Positions 1 to 8,395 of a stretch of 58,740 nt of DNA are shown piece by piece. Each line of letters opens with the position of its first letter. Position 1 is the stretch's first letter. The translations under genes and the position numbers were made by a program. Under the pieces are notes generated by a model that saw only the letters and a list, made by a program, of their open reading frames with translations, made no database searches and was not told the origin of the DNA. Origin of the DNA: a virus; IMG/VR virus record IMGVR_UViG_3300046170_000273, positions 1 through 58,740 of that record. One strand, 5' to 3'.

Positions 1-214
1 GAGATCGTTCTATTGTATCTTCTGCTAAAATAATTCCACCTTTAGTTTTTTCTTTTTGTTTAAAAGGTAAAACTAAAATTCTCCAACCTGTAGGTTCTGG
101 TAATTTTGAATCTTCGTTAATTTCTTTTTTCTTTTCTGATTCAACACCAACGAGAGTCTTATTTGGTAGGACTATCTTTTCCTTTGATGCTGATAATTGT
201 TCCTTCACTGTCAT
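1..214 (-). CDS. GroES-like co-chaperonin, N-terminal part (continues at 58740)
   Basis: The ATG is at 214 and the frame is open to base 1. The last codon begins with base 1 and is completed by bases 58740-58739, after which the frame continues to a stop at 58520, giving 144 aa. This part carries the first strand of a GroES beta-barrel (PTGWRILVLPL) and a mobile-loop segment with the GGIIL motif that contacts the chaperonin. Phage co-chaperonins of this kind assist capsid-protein folding with host GroEL (family knowledge). It follows the scaffold and capsid genes in transcription order, which fits that job. Its start overlaps the next gene, in another frame, by 56 bp. Confidence 0.85.
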   Translation of the reverse strand, partial: MTVKEQLSASKEKIVLPNKTLVGVESEKKKEINEDSKLPEPTGWRILVLPFKQKEKTKGGIILAEDTIERS

Positions 215-392
215 TTTGCTCCTTTGTTTTTAGCAGGGTGGATATTTCCTGTAATAAATACTGATAAGTTCGTATTTGTCCTAACATATACTGGTATTTT
301 TCCATATTGTCAACACCACCGGAAGTCATTGCAACTACGACATCATCATGTCTCATTTTAATTATTCTTCTAATTTTTTCTACAAAATCCAT
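159..392 (-). CDS. Conserved hypothetical protein, 77 aa
   Basis: Family not recognised. It has no membrane segment; the N-terminal half is basic and the middle (residues 25-55) is predicted helical. It overlaps the next gene downstream (co-chaperonin, ATG at 214) by 56 bp, and its ATG at 392 abuts the stop of the gene upstream. Such tight packing supports translation of both. Confidence 0.55.
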   Translation of the reverse strand: MDFVEKIRRIIKMRHDDVVVAMTSGGVDNMEKYQYMLGQIRTYQYLLQEISTLLKTKEQNDSEGTIISIKGKDSPTK

Positions 393-619
393 TATAGACT
401 ATCTCCTTTCTCAGGTTCAAACTCATCTAACACATCTAGCTTTTCTTTTGCATTAGCTATTTTTTCAACCTGCTTATTTACTTCATCTAAATGTTGAGGG
501 TGTTCTCCGATACCTACTGAATGATCTAAAAAGATATTTGCAGTCGCGTCTGCTTCCGCAATTTCAGCTTCGTATCTGGCTCTTAGTGCGTCTAGTATTG
601 ATCGTCTTAACATTTCCAT
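392..619 (-). CDS. Conserved hypothetical helical protein, 75 aa
   Basis: An acidic, mostly alpha-helical small protein (alanine, glutamate and lysine-rich, two heptad-like stretches) without recognised domains. Its start overlaps the end of the basic gene 607-894, and its stop coincides with the next start, so it is part of the leftward virion-gene string. Function unknown; small head or ejection accessory proteins are common here, but that is inference. Confidence 0.6.
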   Translation of the reverse strand: MEMLRRSILDALRARYEAEIAEADATANIFLDHSVGIGEHPQHLDEVNKQVEKIANAKEKLDVLDEFEPEKGDSL

Positions 620-894
620 CTCCGTCTAGCCTGACGGATTCTGGAATTTGGATCGTTTCTTGTTTTTGCTGATGACCTTTTTAATTGTCCTAGTGATCTA
701 GCGCAGTATGATTTCCTACGATTAGCAGCTTTTGATCCAGGCTTCACTTTTCCTGTCACGGCTGTTTTTAGTTTACTTCCAGGGTTTGCTCTTCTATAGG
801 CAGCGACACCTGCTTTAGTCATGCCTGCTCCAGACTTTGTAGATCTGTAGTTCTTTTTATTTTTTGAAATAGGGTTTTCTTTTCTAGTAGCCAT
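607..894 (-). CDS. Small basic protein with GSKAANRRKSYCAR motif
   Basis: 95 aa, strongly basic, ending in an arginine-rich tail. The motif GSKAANRRKSYCARSLGQ (residues about 53-70) is typical of a small basic protein family of marine phages (recalled as DUF6321-like, not checked). Charge and position among virion genes suggest a DNA-associated virion protein, which is inference. Its start shares bases with the stop of the preceding gene at 894. Confidence 0.7.
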   Translation of the reverse strand: MATRKENPISKNKKNYRSTKSGAGMTKAGVAAYRRANPGSKLKTAVTGKVKPGSKAANRRKSYCARSLGQLKRSSAKTRNDPNSRIRQARRRWKC

Positions 895-1169
895 TATACT
901 CTACCTCCAAACGCCATTCGTTTTCTTTTTGCAAACGTTGCAACGTTAGTAGGTTTTCCTCCAGGATTACCTGCAGCTCTCTTTCGTTTGACAGCAGAGG
1001 CCTTTTGCCCTTTTGTCATCCGTGTGGCTTTTGCAAGTGGGACGCATTTTGGATATTTTCTTTTGCTCCCTTTCGATCGACCGCAAGGTTGATACTTGCC
1101 GTTCTTCTTCGGAGCTCCGATGTCCACCCATTTCTCTTTGACCCATTTTCTTAGACCACCTTCAGCCAT
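894..1169 (-). CDS. Small basic Cys/Lys-rich protein
   Basis: 91 aa, very rich in lysine and arginine. An N-terminal WVDIG...QPCGR and YPKCVPLAKA segment contains two cysteines, and there is a C-terminal FAKRKRMAFGGRV tail. It resembles the short basic proteins clustered near portal genes in marine podoviruses. DNA or RNA binding is plausible from charge only. It overlaps both neighbours by one base. Confidence 0.65.
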   Translation of the reverse strand: MAEGGLRKWVKEKWVDIGAPKKNGKYQPCGRSKGSKRKYPKCVPLAKATRMTKGQKASAVKRKRAAGNPGGKPTNVATFAKRKRMAFGGRV

Positions 1170-1357
1170 TATTTTCTCTTGGATTTTTTCTTCTTTTTTC
1201 CACCTGGTTTTATTTTACCAGAACATACAGCAGAGCCGTACATATTCGCGTAAGCACTAGGATAAACCTTGAACTTACGTTTTGCTGCTGCTTTACCTTT
1301 TGCACAAAGTTTAGCCACAGACTTTTCTCCCTTTTTTGTAACCCATTCGTTTTGCAA
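1169..1357 (-). CDS. Small basic protein with YPSAYAN motif, TTG start
   Basis: 62 aa. The core KAAAKRKFKVYPSAYANMYG, with cysteines before and after it, is a recognisable small family in marine phages, followed by a poly-lysine tail. No ATG exists in frame: a stop lies just upstream, so TTG at 1357 is the only reasonable start. It lies inside the end of the 1311-1427 micro-ORF, so translation may depend on coupling. Confidence 0.65.
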   Translation of the reverse strand: MQNEWVTKKGEKSVAKLCAKGKAAAKRKFKVYPSAYANMYGSAVCSGKIKPGGKKKKKSKRK

Positions 1358-1427
1358 CTTGTGGAGCTACTTTTTTAAGTTTTCTTATTCCTTTTCCTTT
1401 TTTACCCTTAGGTAATGGTTTTGTCAT
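1311..1427 (-). CDS. Micro-ORF, 38 aa basic peptide
   Basis: Starts MTKPLPKGKKGKGIRKLKKV and ends with a single Cys-Gly. An AAGGAG ribosome-binding site lies just upstream of the ATG at 1427. It overlaps the TTG start of the next gene by 47 bp in another frame. Eleven or more lysines in 38 residues make it another nucleic-acid-binding-type peptide of this cluster. Function unknown. Confidence 0.5.
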   Translation of the reverse strand: MTKPLPKGKKGKGIRKLKKVAPQVAKRMGYKKGRKVCG

Positions 1428-1435
1428 AAGTCTCC

Positions 1436-1756
1436 TTATTTCTTTTTACTTCTATTTGCTTTTCTTCTTACAGCTGCTTTTTTACCTTTAACGATTCTTC
1501 CACCTTTTTTCGCCATGATACCAAATCCAAAAGGTTGAGATCTGTCATACTCTGAAAGATCAAACCCTAATTCGTTTGCGTTCATCATTTTGTTTCCTGT
1601 TTTCCCAATCATTGAATTAAGAAAACCATCGTTAGCATCTGCAGAGTTAAGCATAGCTTTTCTAGCTCTGTTATTCATAAATGCTTTTCCTAGTCCAGCG
1701 ATCGCTGCACCGGCACCAAGCATCTTAAGAGCTTTTTTAAGTTTTTTACTTGCCAT
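1436..1756 (-). CDS. Conserved small virion-type protein, 106 aa
   Basis: A short glycine/alanine hydrophobic segment (residues 12-26, LGAGAAIAGLGKAF) follows a lysine-rich start. The C-terminus carries MAKKGGRIVKGKKAA and a basic tail. The KKGGRIV element resembles the GGR/GGL elements of other structural proteins in this genome. Not recognised as an enzyme. It may associate with membrane or DNA during ejection, which is inference. Confidence 0.6.
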   Translation of the reverse strand: MASKKLKKALKMLGAGAAIAGLGKAFMNNRARKAMLNSADANDGFLNSMIGKTGNKMMNANELGFDLSEYDRSQPFGFGIMAKKGGRIVKGKKAAVRRKANRSKKK

Positions 1757-1766
1757 TTTTATCTCC

Positions 1767-2152
1767 TTATTTTTTTCCGTTACGGAAAATTTGTGTTCCC
1801 TTTATACCATAAATACTCGCAACTACAAGGATCCATAAATTAGTGAACCATGAAGGGAGCTGCGAGAACATCTCGAAGAACAATTTTACCTTGTCCATAG
1901 CAGTCGGATCGTCCGATACCACTGCCCAGGCCAAAATCATGACGGGCGTCGAGAGAATTATCAAGAACTGCCTCGTCCTTCCAATCCGATTGTCTAGCTT
2001 CAAGTAGTTTTCCCTTGGTAAGCTTCCTCACCTCGGGCCATCTTAGATGCATGCATAAGCTGTGCATCTGACATTGCCATTTTCGTTCTCTGCTTGTTAG
2101 CATAAATCTTACTTCCAGCAGAAACGGCTAATTTAATTGCCGATAACCACAT
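1767..2152 (-). pseudogene. Holin-like protein, frame disrupted twice
   Basis: Three overlapping frames together spell one protein. MWLSAIKLAVSAGSKIYAN up to AYQGK reads from the ATG at 2152. LLEARQSDWKDE is in a second frame. FLIILSTPVMILAWAVVSD through two membrane segments to the stop at 1767 is in a third. Removing one A in the AAAA run near 2008-2011 and one G near 1971 restores 127 aa: an N-terminal helix, a soluble charged region and two C-terminal membrane helices, as in holin-like proteins of marine phages. If both insertions are real the gene is dead; consensus error is more likely. Confidence 0.6.
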
Positions 2153-2155
2153 GAT

Positions 2156-2347
2156 TTAGTACCAATCTGCTTTGCTTTTCTTTTCTGCAAGCATTGCTCT
2201 TTGACCTTTTACCTGAACTGACTGAGTTTCTGTTGGATTTGAAACTTCAACCTCAACTCCTCCATTTGGTAAACCGTCTTTGTTCAAGAACATGTCATGA
2301 TCTACATGAGTCATGCCTGCGTGACTGTTTTTTTTATTTTTTTTCAT
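2156..2347 (-). CDS. Conserved hypothetical protein, 63 aa
   Basis: A hydrophilic protein ending GQRAMLAEKKSKADWY, a tail pattern I associate with a small family next to marine phage portal genes. It lies directly downstream of the portal gene and ends four bases before the holin start. No domain or catalytic motif is visible. Confidence 0.6.
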   Translation of the reverse strand: MKKNKKNSHAGMTHVDHDMFLNKDGLPNGGVEVEVSNPTETQSVQVKGQRAMLAEKKSKADWY

Positions 2348-2349
2348 AT

Positions 2350-4866
2350 TTATTCTCCTCTGTTTCTGATTATAGCTATATTTCCAGGCATTTCATCCAT
2401 TTTCGGTGCCGAAGGTATAGTTTTACTCAAAATTGTTTTCTCAATAGACGTATTAGCTCTTAATTTAGCTAATTCTTCGTTTTGTTCAAGTTTATCTTCT
2501 TGATTTCCTTGGTTCATCATAGCTTTTGACTTATCTAAGTTTATTCTTTGATCAGCTTGATCGTGTTTTTGTTGATTGTCCATAGCTCTAAGGTCTAATT
2601 CTCTTGCTTTTAGTTTAGCAATTGGATCATTTCCAAAATCACCCATGATTTTACTCTCTTCATCCTTAAATTCTTGTGTCATATCAGCAATTAATTTAGC
2701 TTTTCTTGCTTCAATAGCCATACTTAACTGCATAATTTGTTGTTGAACTTGTGGATTCTGTCCTACGTCTGGATTTTGTTGAGCCATTTGTTGTAATTGC
2801 ATTAATTGTTGTATCTCATCTCTAAATTCTATTTCTAATTGCTCTTGTGCCATTAAAGAAATGTGTTCAAAAATGTTTTTTTGTAATGCACCCATAATTA
2901 CTGGATTATTTTTTACCATATTAGTTGCCATGAAATTTAAGTGCGAAGTAATGTGTGCTCTGTGATCTTGACCTTTGAATGCTTGGAAAGGTTTACCACT
3001 CATTGCCATAATATTTTCTGCCGCTGGATCCATTGGCATTGGTTGTTGAGGTGGTGGTAAAATTTTATCAATATTTTTTACACCAATTGCAGTGTACATA
3101 TCTCTGTATGCTTCATACATATTATGCATTCCAGGATTTGACATTGCAAGTTGTAGTTCAGTTTGAGCCAAACTAATTCTTTGTGATTGTGAAAATATAT
3201 TTGGATCAGCTATAGGCATGATGTCTACTTTCTCATCAAAGTCTGCAACTTTAATATTTCGTTGTCCACCAATAACATCATAAGGATATTCTGGTGGTAA
3301 ATACGTTTTGAAGACATCTGATAATAAAACAAATTCTTTTTTTAATGCCACATACAATCTTTTATGTATGGCTGACATGACCCTGGAGCCTCGCTCTAAG
3401 AGGGCAATGGTCGTTCCAACAGCTGCCTGCTGGTTGCCGTCACCGACCTGCATGTCAGCTATGGCGGCAAATCGTTGACCTGCGTTTACTACGATGCCCA
3501 TCAGTTGTAATAATGTTGCTGATGGTTCTTTGAAAGGTAAAGGCATAAATGCGTCTCTAATGTTTCCGCCAGGTGCATCTACGTCTCTAAACTCTCCAGG
3601 TTGAATCGATTGCGCTTCATCTCTAACACGAATACCTCTTTGCTTAAATCCAGCCGGCATATTTGAAAATGTACCAGCATCTAATAATTGTCTAAGTGCA
3701 TTCGTTGCAGTTCTTGATAATCCACCGATCATGTGGATTAAGCCAAAACCATAAAACCCTAAACCCGGTAAAAATTTAAAATGTGCAAAGTATTCAATTT
3801 TATTTCTTAGTGGGTCTTCAGCTTTATAATTTCTTCTTATAGATAAAACTTCTCTTGACGATGTATCAATTGTTACAATGTATGGAAGTTTTATTCCTGT
3901 TGGGTTTTGTTCCATGTCTTTATCTTCAAAACCTTCAAGATCAAGATTAGTGTGTATTTCTAGAATAGTGAACATTTGTTCATCTCTAGTTTTTTTAACT
4001 CCTTCTAATTCTCTTTCTTTTTTATCTACTTCTGTTTCTTGAGAATAACCAGGTGTGATTTCTATGTCTCTATAAAAACCAGCTACTTGTTTTTTTCTTA
4101 AGTCGTTTTCTGACATTTTTAAAACATGCACAATTGATTCTGCATCTTCTAAAGATGTGGCTGTGTAAGGTACTATCAAATCATCTGCCGGAACAAATTT
4201 AGACACGGCTCTGCCAAGCAGTTCATCGTAATAAACTTTCTTGAATGCAGAGCCGCTAAGAGGGAGATAAAAAAGTAACTGATCGAACTCGGGTTCATAC
4301 TCTTTCATCACGTTCATGAGTTGATAGTTCATGAAATTTTTTACTCTCGTAGCTTGGTCTTCTTTTTGTCTATTGATCACACCCATAATTTGAGTGTGTA
4401 CTGGACCATTTGCTGGAAGTAATTCTTTGTAAGCATGTGCTTGAAACTGTGTTACCGCTTCAGCTAATACTGGGTGTGTTGCACCACTTGCATTTGTAAA
4501 CGGTTGTGATCTGTTTTCGTATTTAAATCCTAATAAATCTAAACCTTTAGTGTAAGCATCTTCCCAATCTTTTCTCGATGCTTTGTACTGCATATAGTTT
4601 TCATAAAGTTCAGAACCTAAAGTACCTAAAACATCCTCTGGTAATAGGTCTGCTAAATTATCAAAATGTTCGTTTGTACCTGGTTGGTTTATGGCTTCTG
4701 GATCAAAAGTAATAGTAGCTCCACCATCTTCGTCTTGTTCAACTTGAACATCTTCGGGTCCAACCTGTTCTTCGATATTCTCTTGAGATGCTTCTGCGAT
4801 CTCTTCTTCGCTAGGTAATTTTATTTCCTGCTCTACGTTGGGTAAAGCTTTGTCTATATCTGCCAT
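2350..4866 (-). CDS. Portal protein (P22-like, large)
   Basis: 838 aa. The dodecameric portal occupies one capsid vertex, through which DNA is packaged and ejected. Support: size and position between terminase-side genes and head genes, an N-terminal acidic disordered stretch (1-70), a central alpha/beta body with FTNASGATHPVLAEAVTQFQ (about 122-141) and conserved SQPF, NMPAGFKQRG and GDGNQQAAVGTT segments of the P22-type portals of marine podoviruses, and a long Gln/Met-rich helical C-terminus (about 680-838) suggestive of a barrel. The start at 4866 overlaps a small ORF. Assignment is by family resemblance. Confidence 0.8.
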   Translation of the reverse strand: MADIDKALPNVEQEIKLPSEEEIAEASQENIEEQVGPEDVQVEQDEDGGATITFDPEAINQPGTNEHFDNLADLLPEDVLGTLGSELYENYMQYKASRKDWEDAYTKGLDLLGFKYENRSQPFTNASGATHPVLAEAVTQFQAHAYKELLPANGPVHTQIMGVINRQKEDQATRVKNFMNYQLMNVMKEYEPEFDQLLFYLPLSGSAFKKVYYDELLGRAVSKFVPADDLIVPYTATSLEDAESIVHVLKMSENDLRKKQVAGFYRDIEITPGYSQETEVDKKERELEGVKKTRDEQMFTILEIHTNLDLEGFEDKDMEQNPTGIKLPYIVTIDTSSREVLSIRRNYKAEDPLRNKIEYFAHFKFLPGLGFYGFGLIHMIGGLSRTATNALRQLLDAGTFSNMPAGFKQRGIRVRDEAQSIQPGEFRDVDAPGGNIRDAFMPLPFKEPSATLLQLMGIVVNAGQRFAAIADMQVGDGNQQAAVGTTIALLERGSRVMSAIHKRLYVALKKEFVLLSDVFKTYLPPEYPYDVIGGQRNIKVADFDEKVDIMPIADPNIFSQSQRISLAQTELQLAMSNPGMHNMYEAYRDMYTAIGVKNIDKILPPPQQPMPMDPAAENIMAMSGKPFQAFKGQDHRAHITSHLNFMATNMVKNNPVIMGALQKNIFEHISLMAQEQLEIEFRDEIQQLMQLQQMAQQNPDVGQNPQVQQQIMQLSMAIEARKAKLIADMTQEFKDEESKIMGDFGNDPIAKLKARELDLRAMDNQQKHDQADQRINLDKSKAMMNQGNQEDKLEQNEELAKLRANTSIEKTILSKTIPSAPKMDEMPGNIAIIRNRGE

Positions 4867-4975
4867 TATTTTTCTCCGAGTTCTTCACCACTATAATCTT
4901 TTTTTCAGGAACATTCAACCCCTGTGGGTTTGGTCCTCGAAGTGGTGGTATCGTCGTTGTTAGTTTTTTAATCAT
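4811..4975 (-). CDS. Small ORF upstream of portal, 54 aa
   Basis: Reads MIKKLTTTIPPLRGPNPQ and onwards to a TAG at 4811, overlapping the portal start in another frame and starting inside the end of the 4968-7217 gene. The IPPLRGPNPQGL segment is a recurrent short peptide in this position in pelagic phages (recollection). Function unknown. Its overlap on both sides could couple translation of portal to the upstream gene. Confidence 0.5.
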   Translation of the reverse strand: MIKKLTTTIPPLRGPNPQGLNVPEKKIIVVKNSEKNNGRYRQSFTQRRAGNKIT

Positions 4976-7217
4976 CAAATAAGTCCATACCTTGTATCAC
5001 TGCAGAAGCTGCAAATCCACCTATTCCTGCTCTAGATAATAATCTTAATGCTGGTCCACGTAAACCTAATCTAGCTACCTTTTGAAGAGTTGGATTTAAT
5101 CCTCTAGTTAATTTTGGTGTTTGATCTGCAAATGCTGGATACAAATAGTTTAATGGATCTGTTGCTATATCTGTAAATGAGTCTCCTTCTGCAACTTGAC
5201 TAGCAATATCTCCAGCTGCAAAAGGTGCGAGTAGTGCAGGTGATGCTGCAATTCCAAGTCCTCTTCCTAAAACTCTTAAACCTGTTTTTGTTATACCTGG
5301 TCTTGGTTTTTTCTTTTCAATACCAAAAGCTCTAGACTTACTAGCTTTAATTGTTGATGGTGCAGCGAGTGCTGTTGACCCTGCAAGTGTTGCACCTAAT
5401 GCAGGTAATTGATAATCTAATATTGCAGGTCTTTCTATATCGATAGAAACAGGGTTTGTTGCCATATCAACCAACATATTTTTTTGTTGATCTTCATTTG
5501 ATAAATAAGTTGTTGGATCATCATTACTAAATGCTTTGACAAATCCTACAGCCGCTCCAACACCGGCACCGATACCAAATGTTTTTGGACCAGGTCCTTT
5601 TAAAAAATTTAAAAAACCTGTTGCTGCTTGTTTAAACTTACCTATCTTACTTGCATCATTTGCAAATTTTTTAGGGTTTTCTTGTATAGCTTCTTCGACA
5701 GCGTCGACACAACTTACAGTTCCCCCATTTGCTTTTTTAGTTCTAACAATTTTACATATAGGTCCGTTTGCTGCCGCATCTTCTCTTACATCAGAAAAAA
5801 GTTTGTAAGGATCTGTATCAAAACCTAATTGTTTTAGATTCTGCGATACTTTGGTTATTTCACCTTTTGGAATATTAGCCTGAGCTTCTTGAACTGCTTT
5901 AGCATTTTCCATAAAAAAATATCTATCAATAGGATTAGGTATTATTTTATCTATTGCTTTTATATTACCTCTAAAATTTTTTGGTGATACCTCCTGTATA
6001 CTTTTACCTTCAAAAAGACCAAAAGGGTCGATTGTTTTTGAAGAATCTAATCCTAAGCTATATATTTTTCTTGTAACAGGTTCTTCTACTTTAAAACTTT
6101 TATAACCTTTAGTTGCATAAGCAACAGCCGCTCCTTTATCATTAATTTTGTTTATTTTATCAATATATCCTTTTGGTTTATTTTTAAAAAGTTTGTCTCT
6201 TTCTTTGTAGAGTTGATTTAAATAAGGGTCTACGTTTTTTAATATTTCTTGATTTATTTGTTGAGGAGAATAACCAAGTGTTTGAAATTTAACCACCTGA
6301 CTTCCTAGGTCGTCCATGTGGGATAATTGAGATTCTTTACTGCCTTCCATAGCTCTTTCAAAAGCAGGAACACTAAATTTTTTAATTTTTTTCTTCCTAA
6401 CCTCTTGAACTTTTTTTGCAGACTCTTCTGGGTTAAAACCTTTTTCTTCTCTGTATTCTTTAACTAATGCAGCGGGAATTGCTTTTATGGTTTTTTCATT
6501 GATTAATTTAGAAACTAGTTTACGAACTCTCGACTCTTGAGTTGATGCCGGTAAATCAGGATAAAGTTTTTTACCCATCGTTTCACCCTTTAGTTTTCCA
6601 TAATTTTCTTTTACATATTTTAAAGATTCTGCATCTTCTAAATATGAAATATTAGGAGTGAGTGCACTATAACTTGTATTGTTATCTCTTAAAAGTTTTG
6701 CAATAGGTCTTGTGCTGGATTTATATGTTTCTGCTATTTCTTCTAATGTATCACCAGCTATAATTTTATTTTTAATTTTTTGTAAATCACCTTTTGGAAT
6801 TTTAGTGTTAGCATCGTATTTTGCTTTTTTTGCATCAGCCTGTGCAGCTAGTGCTTCTTTTTCTGAAGCAAAATATTCTATACTTGCTTTTGCTTTACCC
6901 TCCCCTCTTGTACTTCCAGATTTTTTATATCTCCAAGGTTTTTTTGGATCAGGTGGGTTTGCAACTTTTTTAACAGCAGGATCAAGGGCTCCTTGTTTTT
7001 TTATTTTATCTTGAATAATTTTATCTGTTTTTTTAACCCACTCATCTCTTTCTTTTTTAGCTATTTTTAATCCCGTAGGTGTGAAATCAAAATATTGTTT
7101 TTTTCCTGGAGCTCCTGTTCTCGATCCTCTAATAACATATTTTTTAGTTCCACTTGGATATGTGGCTTCGTATAGATATGGTTCGCCTTCTATTTTTTTA
7201 AAAACTGGTTGAGCCAT
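4968..7217 (-). CDS. Large virion-associated protein with HTH-like segment
   Basis: 749 aa, not a recognised enzyme. The N-terminus (residues 10-50) has a small beta region (YEATYPSGTKKYVIRG) reminiscent of AP2-type DNA-binding folds. Residues about 152-179 (GDTLEEIAETYKSSTRPIAK) look like a helix-turn-helix. The middle is helical and lysine-rich. The C-terminal 200 residues have several Gly/Ala hydrophobic stretches (GIGAGVGAAVGFV, GIAASPALLAPFAAG) that could insert in membrane. Lying between portal and terminase, it may be an internal or ejection protein that contacts DNA; this is inference. Confidence 0.6.
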   Translation of the reverse strand: MAQPVFKKIEGEPYLYEATYPSGTKKYVIRGSRTGAPGKKQYFDFTPTGLKIAKKERDEWVKKTDKIIQDKIKKQGALDPAVKKVANPPDPKKPWRYKKSGSTRGEGKAKASIEYFASEKEALAAQADAKKAKYDANTKIPKGDLQKIKNKIIAGDTLEEIAETYKSSTRPIAKLLRDNNTSYSALTPNISYLEDAESLKYVKENYGKLKGETMGKKLYPDLPASTQESRVRKLVSKLINEKTIKAIPAALVKEYREEKGFNPEESAKKVQEVRKKKIKKFSVPAFERAMEGSKESQLSHMDDLGSQVVKFQTLGYSPQQINQEILKNVDPYLNQLYKERDKLFKNKPKGYIDKINKINDKGAAVAYATKGYKSFKVEEPVTRKIYSLGLDSSKTIDPFGLFEGKSIQEVSPKNFRGNIKAIDKIIPNPIDRYFFMENAKAVQEAQANIPKGEITKVSQNLKQLGFDTDPYKLFSDVREDAAANGPICKIVRTKKANGGTVSCVDAVEEAIQENPKKFANDASKIGKFKQAATGFLNFLKGPGPKTFGIGAGVGAAVGFVKAFSNDDPTTYLSNEDQQKNMLVDMATNPVSIDIERPAILDYQLPALGATLAGSTALAAPSTIKASKSRAFGIEKKKPRPGITKTGLRVLGRGLGIAASPALLAPFAAGDIASQVAEGDSFTDIATDPLNYLYPAFADQTPKLTRGLNPTLQKVARLGLRGPALRLLSRAGIGGFAASAVIQGMDLFDD

Positions 7218-8395
7218 TAGACCTCCAGGATCTTAGCTAAGCCACCACCTCTGAAAAGACCTTTCTCTCTTAATAGATCATCAATCTTATCTTTCAATGC
7301 TGGATCGCTGTCTGGATTTTTGAAAAACTTATATAGGTTTTTAAAATTTTTATTTGAACCTGCTTCACCACCTAAGTGTTTGAAGATTGCCGTCTTTTGT
7401 GCAGCTGTATATAAGCCTCTTACAATATTACCTGCACTATAACCTGGTCTTGCTAAACCACCATCTGCAAATTCAAAGTCATCTACCATTTCAGGATTAA
7501 ACGCTCTATCGGTAATTGTGTTACCTCTTGCGTCTTTTATCTTAACTAAATTTTCTGCAAAAGTTTGAATGTCGTCTGCGTTATCTAATTGTGCAACTGA
7601 CGATGCAACTTTGGGTCCAAAATATTTTTGTACTAATAACATAGGGTCGCCCATACCACCGCCACCACCTTCAGTCATAAATTTAAAATCATCTGCTTCC
7701 ATAATAGTAGACAATGATGGTCCACCTGGATTTGTTGGATCTTCTAAATCTTTTATTCTATTTAAAAACTCTCTAGCATTTGCTCTTGCAACAGGTTGAG
7801 CATTTGCTGATACACCGATATTTAAATAAATTTTATCTACAATATCATTTACAATTAAATTATTATTCTTAACATTTTTGATTGACTCAAGTCCTTCACC
7901 TGTAAATGGCGCTGCAATATCATCTGGTCCACCACGTGAACCTGGAGGTGGTAGATCATCTATCATACTTGATGGTAAGATTGTATCTCTTGGATCAACA
8001 CCTTCTGGTAAATCTACTTTTGATCTTAAAGACGCTAATCCTTCTTGATCTAAGTTTCTAGTTCTTGTCGCCATGTCTGTAATGTTTGCTGGCGCTGCAG
8101 ATGGAAAGTAAACTTCATCCATCTTCTGCATATTTTTTAAAAGCTGACCTGCTTGTATGTCATTCAGTTTACCTGATACAGCATAGCCAACAGAACTTTT
8201 TAATTCATCGACTGCTTTCGATCTTGGTAATACACCTAATGCTTCTGCGTTAATGTCCATGTCCAACATCAACTCTGGAGACTTACCCTTTCCTAAAAAA
8301 TTTACATTTGTTTTAGTCCCCATAACTTCATTTAAGTTTCCACCTAACTTTTTGTATAAAGCTAAAACTGCATCTAATGTTTGTTTCCTAGCCAT
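7217..8395 (-). CDS. Virion-associated protein with FADGGLARPGY motif
   Basis: 392 aa. Mostly soluble and helical with a glycine-rich linker (EGGGGGMGDP). The element FADGGLARPGY, about 80 residues from the C-terminus, also occurs in the 36402-37703 protein of this genome and is common in uncultured marine phage proteins as I recall. Overlaps TerL by 8 bp and shares a base with the next gene, so it is co-translated with both. Role probably structural; no enzymatic motif seen. Confidence 0.6.
   Translation of the reverse strand: MARKQTLDAVLALYKKLGGNLNEVMGTKTNVNFLGKGKSPELMLDMDINAEALGVLPRSKAVDELKSSVGYAVSGKLNDIQAGQLLKNMQKMDEVYFPSAAPANITDMATRTRNLDQEGLASLRSKVDLPEGVDPRDTILPSSMIDDLPPPGSRGGPDDIAAPFTGEGLESIKNVKNNNLIVNDIVDKIYLNIGVSANAQPVARANAREFLNRIKDLEDPTNPGGPSLSTIMEADDFKFMTEGGGGGMGDPMLLVQKYFGPKVASSVAQLDNADDIQTFAENLVKIKDARGNTITDRAFNPEMVDDFEFADGGLARPGYSAGNIVRGLYTAAQKTAIFKHLGGEAGSNKNFKNLYKFFKNPDSDPALKDKIDDLLREKGLFRGGGLAKILEV

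Noticed and set aside
1767-2152. Programmed frameshifting in the holin-like gene
   Set aside because: Two separate shifts in the same direction are needed, and the second site is not a known slippery sequence; consensus insertion is simpler.
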